Under the pieces are notes generated by a model. That model had not been told where the DNA came from. It did no database searches and worked only from the letters and a program-made list of their open reading frames with translations. The position numbers and the translations under genes were made by a program. DNA of 50,913 nt from Pseudanabaena sp. M53BS1SP1A06MG (lineage in GTDB: Bacteria > Cyanobacteriota > Cyanobacteriia > Pseudanabaenales > Pseudanabaenaceae). The DNA lies in assembly GCA_020404105.1 (NCBI GenBank), contig JADBWH010000009.1:1-50913 (forward strand), read 5' to 3'. This document shows, piece after piece, positions 35,412 through 44,238 of the stretch. How positions within the stretch are numbered: position 1 is the stretch's first letter; each line of letters starts with the position of its first letter.

Positions 35412-35511
35412 TAGCCAAAAACTTGCTTATTAAGCATTTTGTAGGGATATTCCATTAGAGTCAACCACTTGACAAGCAAAAACAAGGCTAATTTTAGTCT
35501 AGGCTCTCACT

Positions 35512-35565
35512 TCCAGATAATTGAGCCGCCTGCTACGCAGTCGGCTCAATTATCTGATTTCTAAA
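35512..35565. repeat. Palindrome
   Basis: CAGATAATTGAGCCGCCTG and, opposite, TCGGCTCAATTATCTG. One mismatch near the centre (GCCTG/AGTCGGC). Unassigned. Confidence 0.55.
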
Positions 35566-35614
35566 TATTGCTAAAGCGATCGCACTTCTGTTATTATGCT
35601 TTATGGCTAAATTT

Positions 35615-35687
35615 GCTGGTGTAGCTCAGTTGGTAGAGCAACTGATTTGTAATCAGTAGGTCACGAGTTCGAGTCTCGTCCCCAGCT
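35615..35687 (+). tRNA. tRNA-Thr (TGT)
   Basis: 73 nt. D-arm AGCTCAGTTGGTAGAGC, anticodon arm CTGATTTGTAATCAG with anticodon TGT, T-arm ACGAGTTCGAGTCTCGT. Acceptor GCTGGTG / CCCCAGC with one T-C mismatch at the sixth pair; discriminator T. CCA is not encoded. Confidence 0.94.
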
Positions 35688-35696
35688 TAGTTTTAT

Positions 35697-35723
35697 AAAA
35701 AGCACTGTATAGCAGTGCTTTTT
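35697..35723 (+). terminator. tRNA-Thr terminator
   Basis: AAAAAGCACTG / CAGTGCTTTTT stem with a 5-nt loop, 9 bp after the tRNA. Confidence 0.85.
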
Positions 35724-36161
35724 GTGTGTTGCTTAGGCAAAAATTTCACAGGCTGATAATGCTTATAATTATAATAATGTTGGCGTTCTTCCAAACCTTT
35801 ACAGTCACCATTCACTCTCAAAGTTATCTGCTATAGGCTCACCTCGCTATCACATAGGGCGTTCATATCGTTATTCCCTCTATTCACTATATTTTCGTCT
35901 CAATGGCTAGATGCAATGATTATCGATTTTTAGAAGTATTTTTGTAAATTAATCTGTATTATTTGTGATTTTTGGAATGTGATTTATGGAAATATTTTGT
36001 AACTTTATTAGGGCATTCCTTTTTAGGCAAGCAAGTTAGCTTTTCTCTCGTTTTATGAAGGAACTGAGGTGGTGAAAATTTGCTCAGTGATTTGAGTATT
36101 ATGAATGCCTTATAATGTATTGCTATTTGGCAATTGTATAGATTAATTCAGGAATTTTGTA
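35724..36161. other. AT-rich region upstream of purK
   Basis: No supported gene and no member of the repeat families found. TATAAT at 36111-36116 is a plausible -10 for purK; no well-spaced -35 was found. Confidence 0.45.
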
Positions 36162-37370
36162 GTGGTTACTCGACAACAAATCGGGGTGATTGGTGGTGGT
36201 CAACTTGCTTGGATGATGGCGATCGCTGCCAAACGTTTGGGACTTCATCTCACAGTGCAAACCGCCAATCCTGGCGATTCGGCAATAACTGTAGCCGATC
36301 GCGTAATTTATGGCAAAGTTGCCGATAAGATCGCCACTGCTCAGCTTGCGGAACATTGTCAGGTAATTACCTTTGAGAATGAATTCGTTGATCTCGTAGC
36401 TTTACAAGAATTGCTCGATCATCAAGTTGATCGCCAATTATTATTTTTACCAAAATTAGAAACCTTAGCTATTTCCGTTGATAAGCTGAACCAACGCCAA
36501 CATTTTCGCGATCACCATATTCCCACACCTGAATTTTATAGTGTAGAGACAGAAACGGAACTTTTAGCCGCAGCGACAAATCTAAGTTATCCCTTGGTAC
36601 TCAAGGCGAGAAGACATGGTTATGATGGCAAGGGGACTTGGGTAATCGCCAATGAAGTAGAACTACAATCTGCTTGGGAAACTATGCACAAAGCCTCTGC
36701 GATCGCTGAAAAATTCATTCCCTTTGAAAGTGAACTGGCGGTCATAGCCGCTCGCTCGGAATCTGGCGCAATTTCTATTTATCCTGTAGTCGAGACTCTA
36801 CAAACCAATCAAGTTTGTCGCCGTACAGTTGCTCCTGCTCGGATTGCACCAAGCATTCGCGAACAGGTGGAAACTATTGCTACCCAAATTGTGACGACAC
36901 TGGATGCGATCGGCGTATTTGGGATCGAGTTCTTCTTAACCGCATCAGGCGAAATTAGTGTGAATGAAATTGCTCCCCGCACACACAATTCAGGACATTA
37001 CACGATTGAAGGCTGTCGTACTTCCCAATTTGAGCAGTTACTCCGTGTAGTTAGTGGAATGGATTTAGGCGATGTCGCAATGGTTGCGAACGTTGCGGTG
37101 ATGGTCAATCTCTTGGGATATGAAAAGGCAACTTGGACATGTTCTGATAAGTCTATTGAGTATTCTCGCTATGCAGAGAAACTCAAGGCGATCGCCAATT
37201 TCCCAAATACTCACATTCATTGGTACAATAAAACTAGTTCTTCGGTTGGGCGCAAACTCGGTCATGTCACAATTTTGGCAGAGAGTCATGATCTTGCCAT
37301 TGATCTTAGTGATCGCATTGAAAGCATCTGGTACGGTAATAAAAACCCCAAAGAGAGTTACGGCGTGTAG
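36162..37370 (+). CDS. purK: N5-carboxyaminoimidazole ribonucleotide synthase
   Basis: ATP-dependent carboxylation of aminoimidazole ribonucleotide in purine synthesis; PurE must be elsewhere. 402 residues. N-terminal pre-ATP-grasp domain IGVIGGGQLAWMMAIAAKRL, ATP-grasp domain with SYPLVLKARRHGYDGKGTW and EKFIPFESELAVI, catalytic FGIEFFLTASGEISVNEIAP, and NSGHYTIEGCRTSQFEQLLR. GTG start at 36162, with AGGA at about 36150 as a ribosome-binding site. The last codons, including the TAG stop, fold into a 23-bp hairpin. Confidence 0.95.
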   Translation: MVTRQQIGVIGGGQLAWMMAIAAKRLGLHLTVQTANPGDSAITVADRVIYGKVADKIATAQLAEHCQVITFENEFVDLVALQELLDHQVDRQLLFLPKLETLAISVDKLNQRQHFRDHHIPTPEFYSVETETELLAAATNLSYPLVLKARRHGYDGKGTWVIANEVELQSAWETMHKASAIAEKFIPFESELAVIAARSESGAISIYPVVETLQTNQVCRRTVAPARIAPSIREQVETIATQIVTTLDAIGVFGIEFFLTASGEISVNEIAPRTHNSGHYTIEGCRTSQFEQLLRVVSGMDLGDVAMVANVAVMVNLLGYEKATWTCSDKSIEYSRYAEKLKAIANFPNTHIHWYNKTSSSVGRKLGHVTILAESHDLAIDLSDRIESIWYGNKNPKESYGV

Positions 37371-37393
37371 CGCCGTAACTCTCTTTGGGGTTT
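37343..37393 (+). terminator. purK terminator with the stop codon in the loop
   Basis: 23-bp perfect stem (AACCCCAAAGAGAGTTACGG arm) and a 5-nt loop TGTAG containing the purK TAG (37368-37370). The arm therefore encodes the last protein residues. Confidence 0.8.
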
Positions 37394-37582
37394 GGGTAGC
37401 GATATTTCTAATTAGATGGATCAAGCCAAAATGCTGATATAGAAAGCATTTCAAATAAGCGCTTTTGCTGATGAAAACCCTTTTCGCTTCATGGGAACTT
37501 ATAGATGCGTCTCAATTGTTTCATTGAACAAGAGTTAGCGGGAAATGGATTTACTGACGTTGCCATTACCCGCTATTTTTTT

Positions 37583-37613
37583 GTAAAACTGCTCCCATAG
37601 GGAGCGGTTTTAC
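37583..37613. terminator. Hairpin at the 3' end of lipA
   Basis: GTAAAACTGCTCCC / GGGAGCGGTTTTAC stem with one mismatch and an ATA loop. It covers the lipA stop (37610-37612). In the lipA direction it is followed by A-rich rather than T-rich sequence, so termination there is uncertain. Confidence 0.5.
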
Positions 37614-38470
37614 GAATTTTGGCTAGCATGATAGGAACTCCGCACCAAGGCTCCTGATCGCACATGGATAAATCCAATTTGCCGAGCGATCGCCCCTAAT
37701 TGGTCAAACTCTTCGGGAGTCCAATATTTCTGGACAGCCAAATGCTCAAGGGATGGGCGCAAATACTGCCCAATGGTGATCGAACTGCAACCCACTGCAA
37801 ATAAATCTCGCATTGCATCGGTTAGCTCCTCCTCCGTTTCCCCATGCCCCACCATCAAGCCCGACTTAGTAACAATGCAGGGATTAAGTTCTTTGACTAG
37901 TCGTAAAACCGAGAGCGATCGCTCATATTTTGCTCCCCGTCGCACTTTACCCTGCAAACGCCGCACGGTCTCGATATTGTGGTTGTAGCAAATAGGCTCA
38001 GCCGCAACCACTGTTTCGATGCAATGGCGATCGCCCCGAAAGTCTGGCGTTAATACTTCGATTTTTACATTTGGGCGCGATCGGCGAATTGCTTGCATTG
38101 CTTTTACAAAGCAGCTAGCCCCCTGATCTGCTAAATCATCCCGTGCTACAGAAGTCAGTACTACATAATTTAAACCCATTAGCTCAACTGCCTCAGCAAC
38201 CTTAGTTGCCTCCTCAGGATCAAGGGGCATAGGCTGATGCCCCTTGTCTACTTGGCAAAAGCCACAGGCACGAGTACAGGTTGGTCCCATCAACAAAAAA
38301 GTTGCTGTCTTCTCGGAATAGCACTCCGCCCGATTGGGACAGCGCCCCTCCTCACAAATGGTATGAATCCCACGTTGTTTAATAATTTTCTGAACTTCGG
38401 AGATTTCACTGGCATTGCCAATTTTGGGGCGCAACCAATTGGGTAAACGTAATTCTTTTTGCGCGGACAT
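37610..38470 (-). CDS. lipA: Lipoyl synthase
   Basis: Radical-SAM enzyme that inserts two sulfurs into octanoyl groups on lipoyl domains. The auxiliary cluster motif [12 protein letters not shown] (CX4CX5C) and radical-SAM motif CTRACGFC (CX3CX2C) are both intact, as is the C-terminal RSSYHA that supplies a serine ligand. Other marks are [30 protein letters not shown] and [13 protein letters not shown]. 286 residues. ATG at 38470. Divergent from the YdcF-like gene; no lipB nearby. Confidence 0.97.
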   Translation of the reverse strand: MSAQKELRLPNWLRPKIGNASEISEVQKIIKQRGIHTICEEGRCPNRAECYSEKTATFLLMGPTCTRACGFCQVDKGHQPMPLDPEEATKVAEAVELMGLNYVVLTSVARDDLADQGASCFVKAMQAIRRSRPNVKIEVLTPDFRGDRHCIETVVAAEPICYNHNIETVRRLQGKVRRGAKYERSLSVLRLVKELNPCIVTKSGLMVGHGETEEELTDAMRDLFAVGCSSITIGQYLRPSLEHLAVQKYWTPEEFDQLGAIARQIGFIHVRSGALVRSSYHASQNS

Positions 38471-38628
38471 ATAGTTTGAGTCTTAAAAAATAGTCATAAA
38501 TTTGTCAGAAAAAGTCAGATAAAACTCGATAAAACTCTTTACAGATGTGACTCTATTGACTAGCATATTGCACTGACACATTTATCGTCAGTCCAGCACG
38601 AGGACTACTAGAGAATTTTGGAGGGATC

Positions 38629-39969
38629 GTGTTCGATCTATTAACCAATATTCTAATTTGGATTATTGCTATCCCAGTCTTTATTATTCTGTTTAGGGCT
38701 ATTCCCAAAGATTGGTTTCGCATCTTTGGCTTGGTTGTATTTACAGCATTAGTTGTTATTATTTTCGCAAGTTTTAGATTTGTTGAAGATCCAATCCCCA
38801 AGATTGTTGTTGAGTTTCTATCTTTCCCCTTTACATTAACTGGGATCATCTTACTATTAATATTTTTCAATTTTTGGTTAAGGCTAAAAGATTTAAAAAT
38901 CAAAAGTGGGGATAAGGTTGATAACAAAGGCGCTGCAGATAAATTAGCTATTGTCTCTAAGGAGATATTAATCGTTCTAATTCTTTTTGCTGTATCTACA
39001 AATAATGCAACATCAGAACTATTTACTTGTTACTTTGAGCAGCAAGGCGCTAACGTGATCGAGCAATCTTATCGTCGTCCAATACGCAATTTATTAGAAA
39101 GAGAACTAGTAAATTTTAAGCGTGGTGTTTACGATCTCATTGTGGTACTTGCTGAAAATCCTCCCTATGAGCCACGTCTTCAAGAAGCGAGCAAACTTTG
39201 GAATGCTGCTAATGCTCAACAAAAGCCCTACATTCTCCTAAGTGGTGGTAGACACACAACTCGTCCTCCAACTAAAGGTTATCCCTGCCTCACATCTCCA
39301 GAATCTCCACCAATTCGTACTAAAGAAAATGTTAGAAATGAGATCGCTAGTCGATCTGAAGTAACTAACATTGGATTACGTTACGATCCTCGCTATGAAG
39401 TCTTTTTTACGAATTCTGCCAGTCCTAGCGATGCTCTACCTCAAATTGATTTAACCGAGGCTGATCAAATGTGCGCAGCTCTAACTAACTTGCCTAATTT
39501 TTCAGGAATTCGTCCATTTATCATTATTGAGCCATTTGGAATGACCATACGGAGTAGTGGCGATGAAATCACTAAACTTATTAAAACCTTAGAAAAAAAT
39601 AAGTTATTACGAGAAGATAAGCGAAATAGTTCAAGAATTTTACTTATTACTTCTCCAATCGAAGCAACCCGAGCATTTTTATCATTTAGAAATCAAGAGC
39701 TTAATACTTCTCTAACCACTGCCGCCTATCCCTCGGATAGTCATACAGATTTAGCCAAGCAATGTCCATGGCCAATTGGTAAGCAGTTTCAGATTCGACA
39801 TCAATATTTTCTATTTAGTGCCACATCTTTTGTACGATCAGAACGTGCATGGACAGAACTTAAAGAACTAATTTTTTACACTTTGAGATTCTGGCTACGC
39901 CCACCCTTAACCGATGAAAGTCCTTACTACCCGAAGCCAGTAGTTGAAAAAACTCCTACCACCAAATAA
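38629..39969 (+). CDS. YdcF/ElyC-like (DUF218) membrane protein
   Basis: 446 residues. Three hydrophobic segments at the N-terminus (about 4-23, 32-50, 62-85) are followed by a large soluble part. A divergent DUF218 fold is visible: YDLIVVLAENPPYEPRLQEA, then KPYILLSGGRHT, and later SSRILLITSPIEATRAFLSF before a GG-free tail. In DUF218 proteins the conserved GG and acidic residues bind a small ligand and act in envelope polymer metabolism; here the first glycine-rich loop reads LAENPP, so activity may differ. GTG start with a strong GGAGG 6 bp upstream. Assignment is by pattern and moderately sure. Confidence 0.65.
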   Translation: MFDLLTNILIWIIAIPVFIILFRAIPKDWFRIFGLVVFTALVVIIFASFRFVEDPIPKIVVEFLSFPFTLTGIILLLIFFNFWLRLKDLKIKSGDKVDNKGAADKLAIVSKEILIVLILFAVSTNNATSELFTCYFEQQGANVIEQSYRRPIRNLLERELVNFKRGVYDLIVVLAENPPYEPRLQEASKLWNAANAQQKPYILLSGGRHTTRPPTKGYPCLTSPESPPIRTKENVRNEIASRSEVTNIGLRYDPRYEVFFTNSASPSDALPQIDLTEADQMCAALTNLPNFSGIRPFIIIEPFGMTIRSSGDEITKLIKTLEKNKLLREDKRNSSRILLITSPIEATRAFLSFRNQELNTSLTTAAYPSDSHTDLAKQCPWPIGKQFQIRHQYFLFSATSFVRSERAWTELKELIFYTLRFWLRPPLTDESPYYPKPVVEKTPTTK

Positions 39970-40015
39970 AAGTCATAAAAAAGCCCTTGCTTAGCAAGGG
40001 CTTTTTTATGACTTT
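39969..40015. terminator. Bidirectional terminator between convergent genes
   Basis: 22-bp perfect stem (TAAAAAAGCCCTTGC core) with a TTA loop and A6/T6 flanks. It fits exactly between the two stop codons. Confidence 0.9.
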
Positions 40016-40525
40016 CTACTTAGCTGCACCTTGTGCTTCTAGTAGCTGTTGCTTGAGGCGCTCAAGATCAGAAGCCCATCGTGGATCGGGCTGATGTGCT
40101 TCAGTCGAACTAGCGGAGCTAGAAGATGAACTTCCAGTAGATTTTTTGTTGTTATTACGTTTTTTGCGTTTAGCGGCAGCTTTAACTGGTGCAGCAACTG
40201 ATGACGAAGATTCAACATCTGATTTTACAGATTCATCAGTTCCTTCCTCATTAGAACTTTCTTCTCCCTTACCTTTAGTGCGAGGAAGAGCTTTTTCCAG
40301 TTTTAATACAGCACCATTGAAGTCATAACCATTAAATTTCTCAATGACTGTATCGGCAACTTCATCAGATCCGACGGTCACAAATCCAAAACCTCGGCAT
40401 TTGCCTGTTTTGCGATCAGTTATAACTTTCAAAGATACTGAATCACCTGATTCATTGAAAATTTTTTCTAGAGCTTGGCGATCTAATTCTGCTGGCAGGT
40501 TGCCAACATAAAGGCGGATGGACAT
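40016..40525 (-). CDS. RRM-type RNA-binding protein
   Basis: 169 residues. One RNA recognition motif (1-82): RNP2 LYVGNL at 5-10 and RNP1 KCRGFGFVTV at about 43-52. A long low-complexity tail follows, with a Glu/Ser-rich acidic stretch, a basic KRKKRNNNKK cluster and a Ser run. It ends in the conserved PDPRWASDLERLKQQL helix seen in longer cyanobacterial Rbp proteins. Such proteins bind mRNA, some induced by cold and some guiding photosystem mRNAs to the membrane. The 370-bp 5' region without a gene could be a long leader. Confidence 0.92.
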   Translation of the reverse strand: MSIRLYVGNLPAELDRQALEKIFNESGDSVSLKVITDRKTGKCRGFGFVTVGSDEVADTVIEKFNGYDFNGAVLKLEKALPRTKGKGEESSNEEGTDESVKSDVESSSSVAAPVKAAAKRKKRNNNKKSTGSSSSSSASSTEAHQPDPRWASDLERLKQQLLEAQGAAK

Positions 40526-40898
40526 GATAATAGAAAACCTCTACGCTATGAAATCTTCAGCAGGTGACTAGAGCATCCGCTACAAAAAAACTTGTTTAAA
40601 AAACTTGTTTGCTACTTGCTAGCTTAAATTGGAGCTATTGATTACGTGCTACCTGCGATCAGTTTAATTTAATGTTTGAAGTGGCACTCTTGCGCCATGT
40701 AAAAACATAGCATACAAAATGCTCATCTTCCAAATGAAATGTAATGAAAGTATCAAAACTTGATCAATTTACATTGATTTTACAGTTACCTTAGGTCTAG
40801 ACATAAGCTTTTTTATGACGTTCAAGATGAGAAAAAATAGTCATCTATGTCTTAACCTGCATTTACTTTGGATGTTTTGGTGTAAGACAGAAAAATCT
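40526..40898. other. Long upstream region of the RRM gene
   Basis: No gene. Contains a short direct repeat AAAAAACTTGTTT twice (about 40596-40621) and AT-rich sequence. Possibly a regulatory leader, as described for cold-induced cyanobacterial rbp genes; not proven here. Confidence 0.35.
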
Positions 40899-41525
40899 TT
40901 AAAGTCGTAACTCTTTGCGCCCGTTTTGAACAATCTTGATCATGTCAATGAGCTGTGATTCAAGATTGCCTAATACGCGATCGCTATATTCATCTGCTCC
41001 ACGTTGCATGTCTTGGACTTCGCTAGATACGATTTGATGTAGATTATCAAGATCTTTTTGGGCTTGCCGACGCATTTGGTTAACCTCATTTAGGGCTTGC
41101 AATCGCATTTGTTCACATTCTTCTTGTGTTTCGCGGCGGATTTGACTTGCCTCTTGCTCAGCTTGACGGATAATCAATGATTCTTCGAGTAGTTGACTAG
41201 CTCGAAGCTCAGCAGATTTAATCAAATCTTCAGCATATTGTTGCGCTTCCGCAATGAGATCTTGTTTGTATAGGAGGATCTCTTCTGCCTTCGCGATCGA
41301 TTCAGGTACTGATAACCTAACGCGATCAATTTGCTGACATAACTTTTCTTCATCTATAACTGTATGACCCATCACACGGGGACCGCTCTCTAGCACCATT
41401 TCTTCAAGATGGTCTAATTCTTTGTGCAAGCTCATATAATAATCAGCCCTTTGTACAGGTGCGATCGAGCTGTTGTAATTACCATTATTAGATTTTGTAC
41501 TAGCAGTTGAATTTTCTGTCAGCAT
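40899..41525 (-). CDS. Coiled-coil protein, DivIVA/SepF-region-like
   Basis: 208 residues. After a disordered N-terminus (1-25) it is almost entirely charged helix: residues about 75-165 are continuous coiled coil rich in E, Q, R and A (AEAQQYAEDLIKSAELRASQ, EQEASQIRRETQEECEQMRL). The pattern resembles DivIVA-domain or ATP-synthase b-like stalk proteins and is common in cyanobacteria. No membrane segment. It may organise at the cell pole or septum, but nothing in the sequence proves it. Monocistronic. Confidence 0.65.
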   Translation of the reverse strand: MLTENSTASTKSNNGNYNSSIAPVQRADYYMSLHKELDHLEEMVLESGPRVMGHTVIDEEKLCQQIDRVRLSVPESIAKAEEILLYKQDLIAEAQQYAEDLIKSAELRASQLLEESLIIRQAEQEASQIRRETQEECEQMRLQALNEVNQMRRQAQKDLDNLHQIVSSEVQDMQRGADEYSDRVLGNLESQLIDMIKIVQNGRKELRL

Positions 41526-41668
41526 CGGGTTTAGTTAAGGGAAAGTTCAATGCCTCGATATTCTAAGGATATAAATCAAACTGGCGTAGTTCGCTAGCAG
41601 ACAAACTTAGAAAGTTTAATGAATATTGTAAATGAATTTTTGCGAAAGCCGCCACTGAATGTATTTTT

Positions 41669-41701
41669 TTTGATGAGATGAGCAATGCTCATCTCATCAA
41701 A
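41669..41701. terminator. Hairpin downstream of hemL
   Basis: 15-bp perfect stem TTTGATGAGATGAGC / GCTCATCTCATCAAA with an AAT loop, 7 bp past the hemL stop. A-rich on the far side. Confidence 0.55.
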
Positions 41702-41707
41702 CCTAGT

Positions 41708-43018
41708 CTAGGCAGAGATTTGTGACAATACAGTACGGGCTGCAGTGAGGGTTGCATCAATATCAGCATCAGTATGGGCAAGAGAGGTAAAACCAGCCTC
41801 AAACTGTGATGGAGCAAGGTAAACACCATGCTCTAACATGGCACGATGGAATTTAGCAAACTTGGCAGTATCGCTGGTTTTCGCATCTTCGTAGCTGTAT
41901 ACCTTTTGATTGGTAAAGAACATACAGAACATCGCACCAACAATGTTGCCTGTAGCAGCATGACCAGTTTCATGGGCGATCGCTAACATACCGTCGGCGA
42001 GTTTTTTCGTGATCTGCTCAAGATATTCATAGGAGCCAGCGCGCTTGAGGATTTCCATCGTCTTGATTCCTGCTGTCATTGCCAAAGGATTCCCTGATAA
42101 TGTGCCAGCCTGATACATAGAGCCCGCAGGAGCAACTAGGGACATAATCTCTTTGCGACCACCATATGCGCCCACAGGTAGCCCCCCACCGATGACTTTA
42201 CCCATTGTCGTCAAGTCGGGCGTAATGCCGAAACGCGCCTGTGCACCACCATAGGAAAGACGGAAGCCTGTCATCACTTCATCAAATACTAATAATGCGC
42301 CATTGGCATGACAGAGATCCTTTAAGCCTTGCAAGAATCCGTCCTTAGGTACGATACATCCCGCATTACCGACCACTGGCTCGATGATCACACCAGAAAT
42401 TTGATCGGGATTTTCCGCGAATAACTGTTTGACTGTTTCAAGGTCATTGTAGGGAGCCGTGAGGGTATTGGCAGTTGTAGATTTAGGAACTCCAGGGGAA
42501 TCGGGTAAGCCGAGGGTCGCTACGCCTGAACCTGCCTTGACAAGGAACATATCGGCGTGACCGTGATAGCAGCCTTCAAACTTAATAATTTTGTCGCGAC
42601 CTGTAAAGGCTCTCATCAGGCGCAATACTGACATACAGGCTTCTGTACCAGAGTTCACAAAACGTACCATTTCCACACTAGGTACGGCTTCGATCACCAT
42701 TTCGGCGAGTTGGTTTTCGAGAACGCAGGGTGCACCAAAGCTTGTGCCTTTTTCTAATGCTTTATGAAGGGCTTCGATGACTTCGGGGTGTGAATGTCCA
42801 ACGATCGCTGGTCCCCATGAGCCAACATAGTCAATATACTTATTGCCATCGATATCCCATGCGTATGCACCATTAACGCGATCGAAGACGATGGGTTCCC
42901 CACCAACGGATTTAAATGCGCGAACGGGGGAACTGACTCCGCCAGGCATGAGTTCCTTGGCTTTAGCGAAAATTTCTTGTGATGCTGTTGTTTTAAAAGT
43001 AGATAAATTAGCAATCAT
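41708..43018 (-). CDS. hemL: Glutamate-1-semialdehyde 2,1-aminomutase
   Basis: PLP enzyme that makes 5-aminolevulinate for haem, chlorophyll and bilins. 436 residues. The PLP Schiff-base lysine is K274 in [18 protein letters not shown]; cofactor-binding Asp in [12 protein letters not shown]. Also [35 protein letters not shown] and the C-terminal [21 protein letters not shown] at 43018. Monocistronic, with a 490-bp divergent region shared with the response regulator. Confidence 0.97.
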   Translation of the reverse strand: MIANLSTFKTTASQEIFAKAKELMPGGVSSPVRAFKSVGGEPIVFDRVNGAYAWDIDGNKYIDYVGSWGPAIVGHSHPEVIEALHKALEKGTSFGAPCVLENQLAEMVIEAVPSVEMVRFVNSGTEACMSVLRLMRAFTGRDKIIKFEGCYHGHADMFLVKAGSGVATLGLPDSPGVPKSTTANTLTAPYNDLETVKQLFAENPDQISGVIIEPVVGNAGCIVPKDGFLQGLKDLCHANGALLVFDEVMTGFRLSYGGAQARFGITPDLTTMGKVIGGGLPVGAYGGRKEIMSLVAPAGSMYQAGTLSGNPLAMTAGIKTMEILKRAGSYEYLEQITKKLADGMLAIAHETGHAATGNIVGAMFCMFFTNQKVYSYEDAKTSDTAKFAKFHRAMLEHGVYLAPSQFEAGFTSLAHTDADIDATLTAARTVLSQISA

Positions 43019-43521
43019 TTTATAACAAAGATTTTTTTTAGGTTTTGTAACTCTTTCTCACCTCAATTTAACTTAGCAACGCTGCAAGCGTCACGCACTT
43101 AGCATAAAAGTTGCAACTGTTTTTAGTTTTGTCATGATTTTTACCTTAGATTTTGCAGAAATTGTTCAAAGCGATCACTTCAAGGATTTATCAGTGCGTT
43201 AAAAATATTTTTGTATCCTTTTTGCAACCAAAAATTGATCAATAAGTATTAATACTAAACATTTCTATAAAAAATAATGATTTATAGCTAATAACAAACA
43301 TTCTTATCGCAATAATACTTAAAATTTTTGTATTTCTGAAAAACCATTCGACGTTTCGTATATGATGCAAATAGATTTTCGTATATGATGCAAATAGATA
43401 GTGACGAATCGTGTTAACGAGATTTATAAAGTTCATATTCTTCATAAACCTGCAAAGGTAGTCGTTAGCATATAATTAATCACCTATCCCAGCTTAAAAT
43501 AATTAAAAATTGTTAGATCCA
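43019..43521. other. Divergent regulatory region hemL / response regulator
   Basis: About 500 bp, AT-rich, without a credible gene. It includes the tandem 23-bp repeat at 43354-43399, a CAACGCTGCAAGCGTCACGC patch near hemL and the regulator's TTG/ATG start region. Confidence 0.5.
43354..43399. repeat. Two tandem 23-bp direct repeats
   Basis: Unit TTTCGTATATGATGCAAATA plus GAT, present twice without a mismatch and without a spacer, 122 bp upstream of the regulator's ATG. About two helical turns per unit, which suits a dimer-binding site on one DNA face. Confidence 0.8.
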
Positions 43522-44199
43522 ATGAGAATTCTCCTTGTAGAAGATGATGCCAATTTAGCTGACACTTTAGCCGAAGTGTTAACAAGTCAGCATTGTGTTG
43601 TAGACATTGCTAGAGATGGGGAAGAAGGCTGGGAGAAATCTCAAGCTGATGATTACAACCTCATTCTGCTAGATGTAATGTTGCCAAAGCTAGACGGCAT
43701 TAATCTATGTCGTCGTCTTCGGGCTCATGGCAATAATATCCCAATTTTGATGGTCACAGCTCTTGATATGAGTTCTGACAAGGTTCAGGGTCTAGACGCT
43801 GGTGCTGACGATTATCTCGTCAAACCTATCGATCCACCAGAGCTGATGGCTCGTATCCGTGCGTTGTCACGTCGTGCTCAGGTTGCAGAACCCACTGTTT
43901 TACGTTGGGGGGAGTTGCAGCTTGATCCAGGAATGCATGAGGTTTCCTATACAGGTCAATCTGTGCATTTAACACCTAAGGAGTACAACATCCTAGAGTT
44001 GTTGCTCCATCACGGTCGCCAAGTATTGAAGCGGATCACAATTGTCGAGCATGTCTGGTCGCTGACTGATCCACCTAGAGAAGATACGATCAATGCCACG
44101 ATTAAGAGTCTACGGAACAAATTGAAAGGAGCAGGTGCTCCCCACAACCTGATTGAGACAATTCACGGTGTTGGCTATCGCTTAAGTCAACTGTCATAA
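43522..44199 (+). CDS. OmpR/PhoB-family response regulator
   Basis: 225 residues from ATG 43522 (MRILLVEDDANLAD); a TTG at 43510 would add four residues. Receiver domain with acidic pocket EDD, phospho-acceptor D51 (LLDVMLPKLDG), T79 and K101 (YLVKPID). C-terminal winged helix (about 130-222) with LTPKEYNILELLLHHGRQVL, HVWSLTDPPREDTINATIKS and LIETIHGVGYRLS. No histidine kinase gene is adjacent, so it is an orphan here. The 23-bp tandem repeat upstream may be an autoregulatory site (inference). Confidence 0.95.
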   Translation: MRILLVEDDANLADTLAEVLTSQHCVVDIARDGEEGWEKSQADDYNLILLDVMLPKLDGINLCRRLRAHGNNIPILMVTALDMSSDKVQGLDAGADDYLVKPIDPPELMARIRALSRRAQVAEPTVLRWGELQLDPGMHEVSYTGQSVHLTPKEYNILELLLHHGRQVLKRITIVEHVWSLTDPPREDTINATIKSLRNKLKGAGAPHNLIETIHGVGYRLSQLS

Positions 44200-44232
44200 A
44201 AAAAGGGAGTGCAATGCACTCCCTTTTTTTAT
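44196..44232 (+). terminator. Response-regulator terminator
   Basis: ATAAAAAAAGGGAGTGC / GCACTCCCTTTTTTT stem with an AAT loop. It overlaps the TAA stop and ends 7 bp before the narM stop. Confidence 0.85.
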
Positions 44233-44238
44233 AACATC

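Larger units (their letters stand above)
35264..35614. other. Intergenic region with two palindromes
   Basis: No gene. Holds the family E copy (35329-35411) and a palindrome (35512-35565) upstream of tRNA-Thr. Confidence 0.6.

Noticed and set aside
43354-43399. CRISPR-like direct repeats
   Set aside because: Only two units with no spacer between them; no cas genes in the window.
43239-43445. 68-codon minus-strand ORF in the hemL/regulator gap
   Set aside because: AT-rich chance frame crossing the 23-bp tandem repeats.
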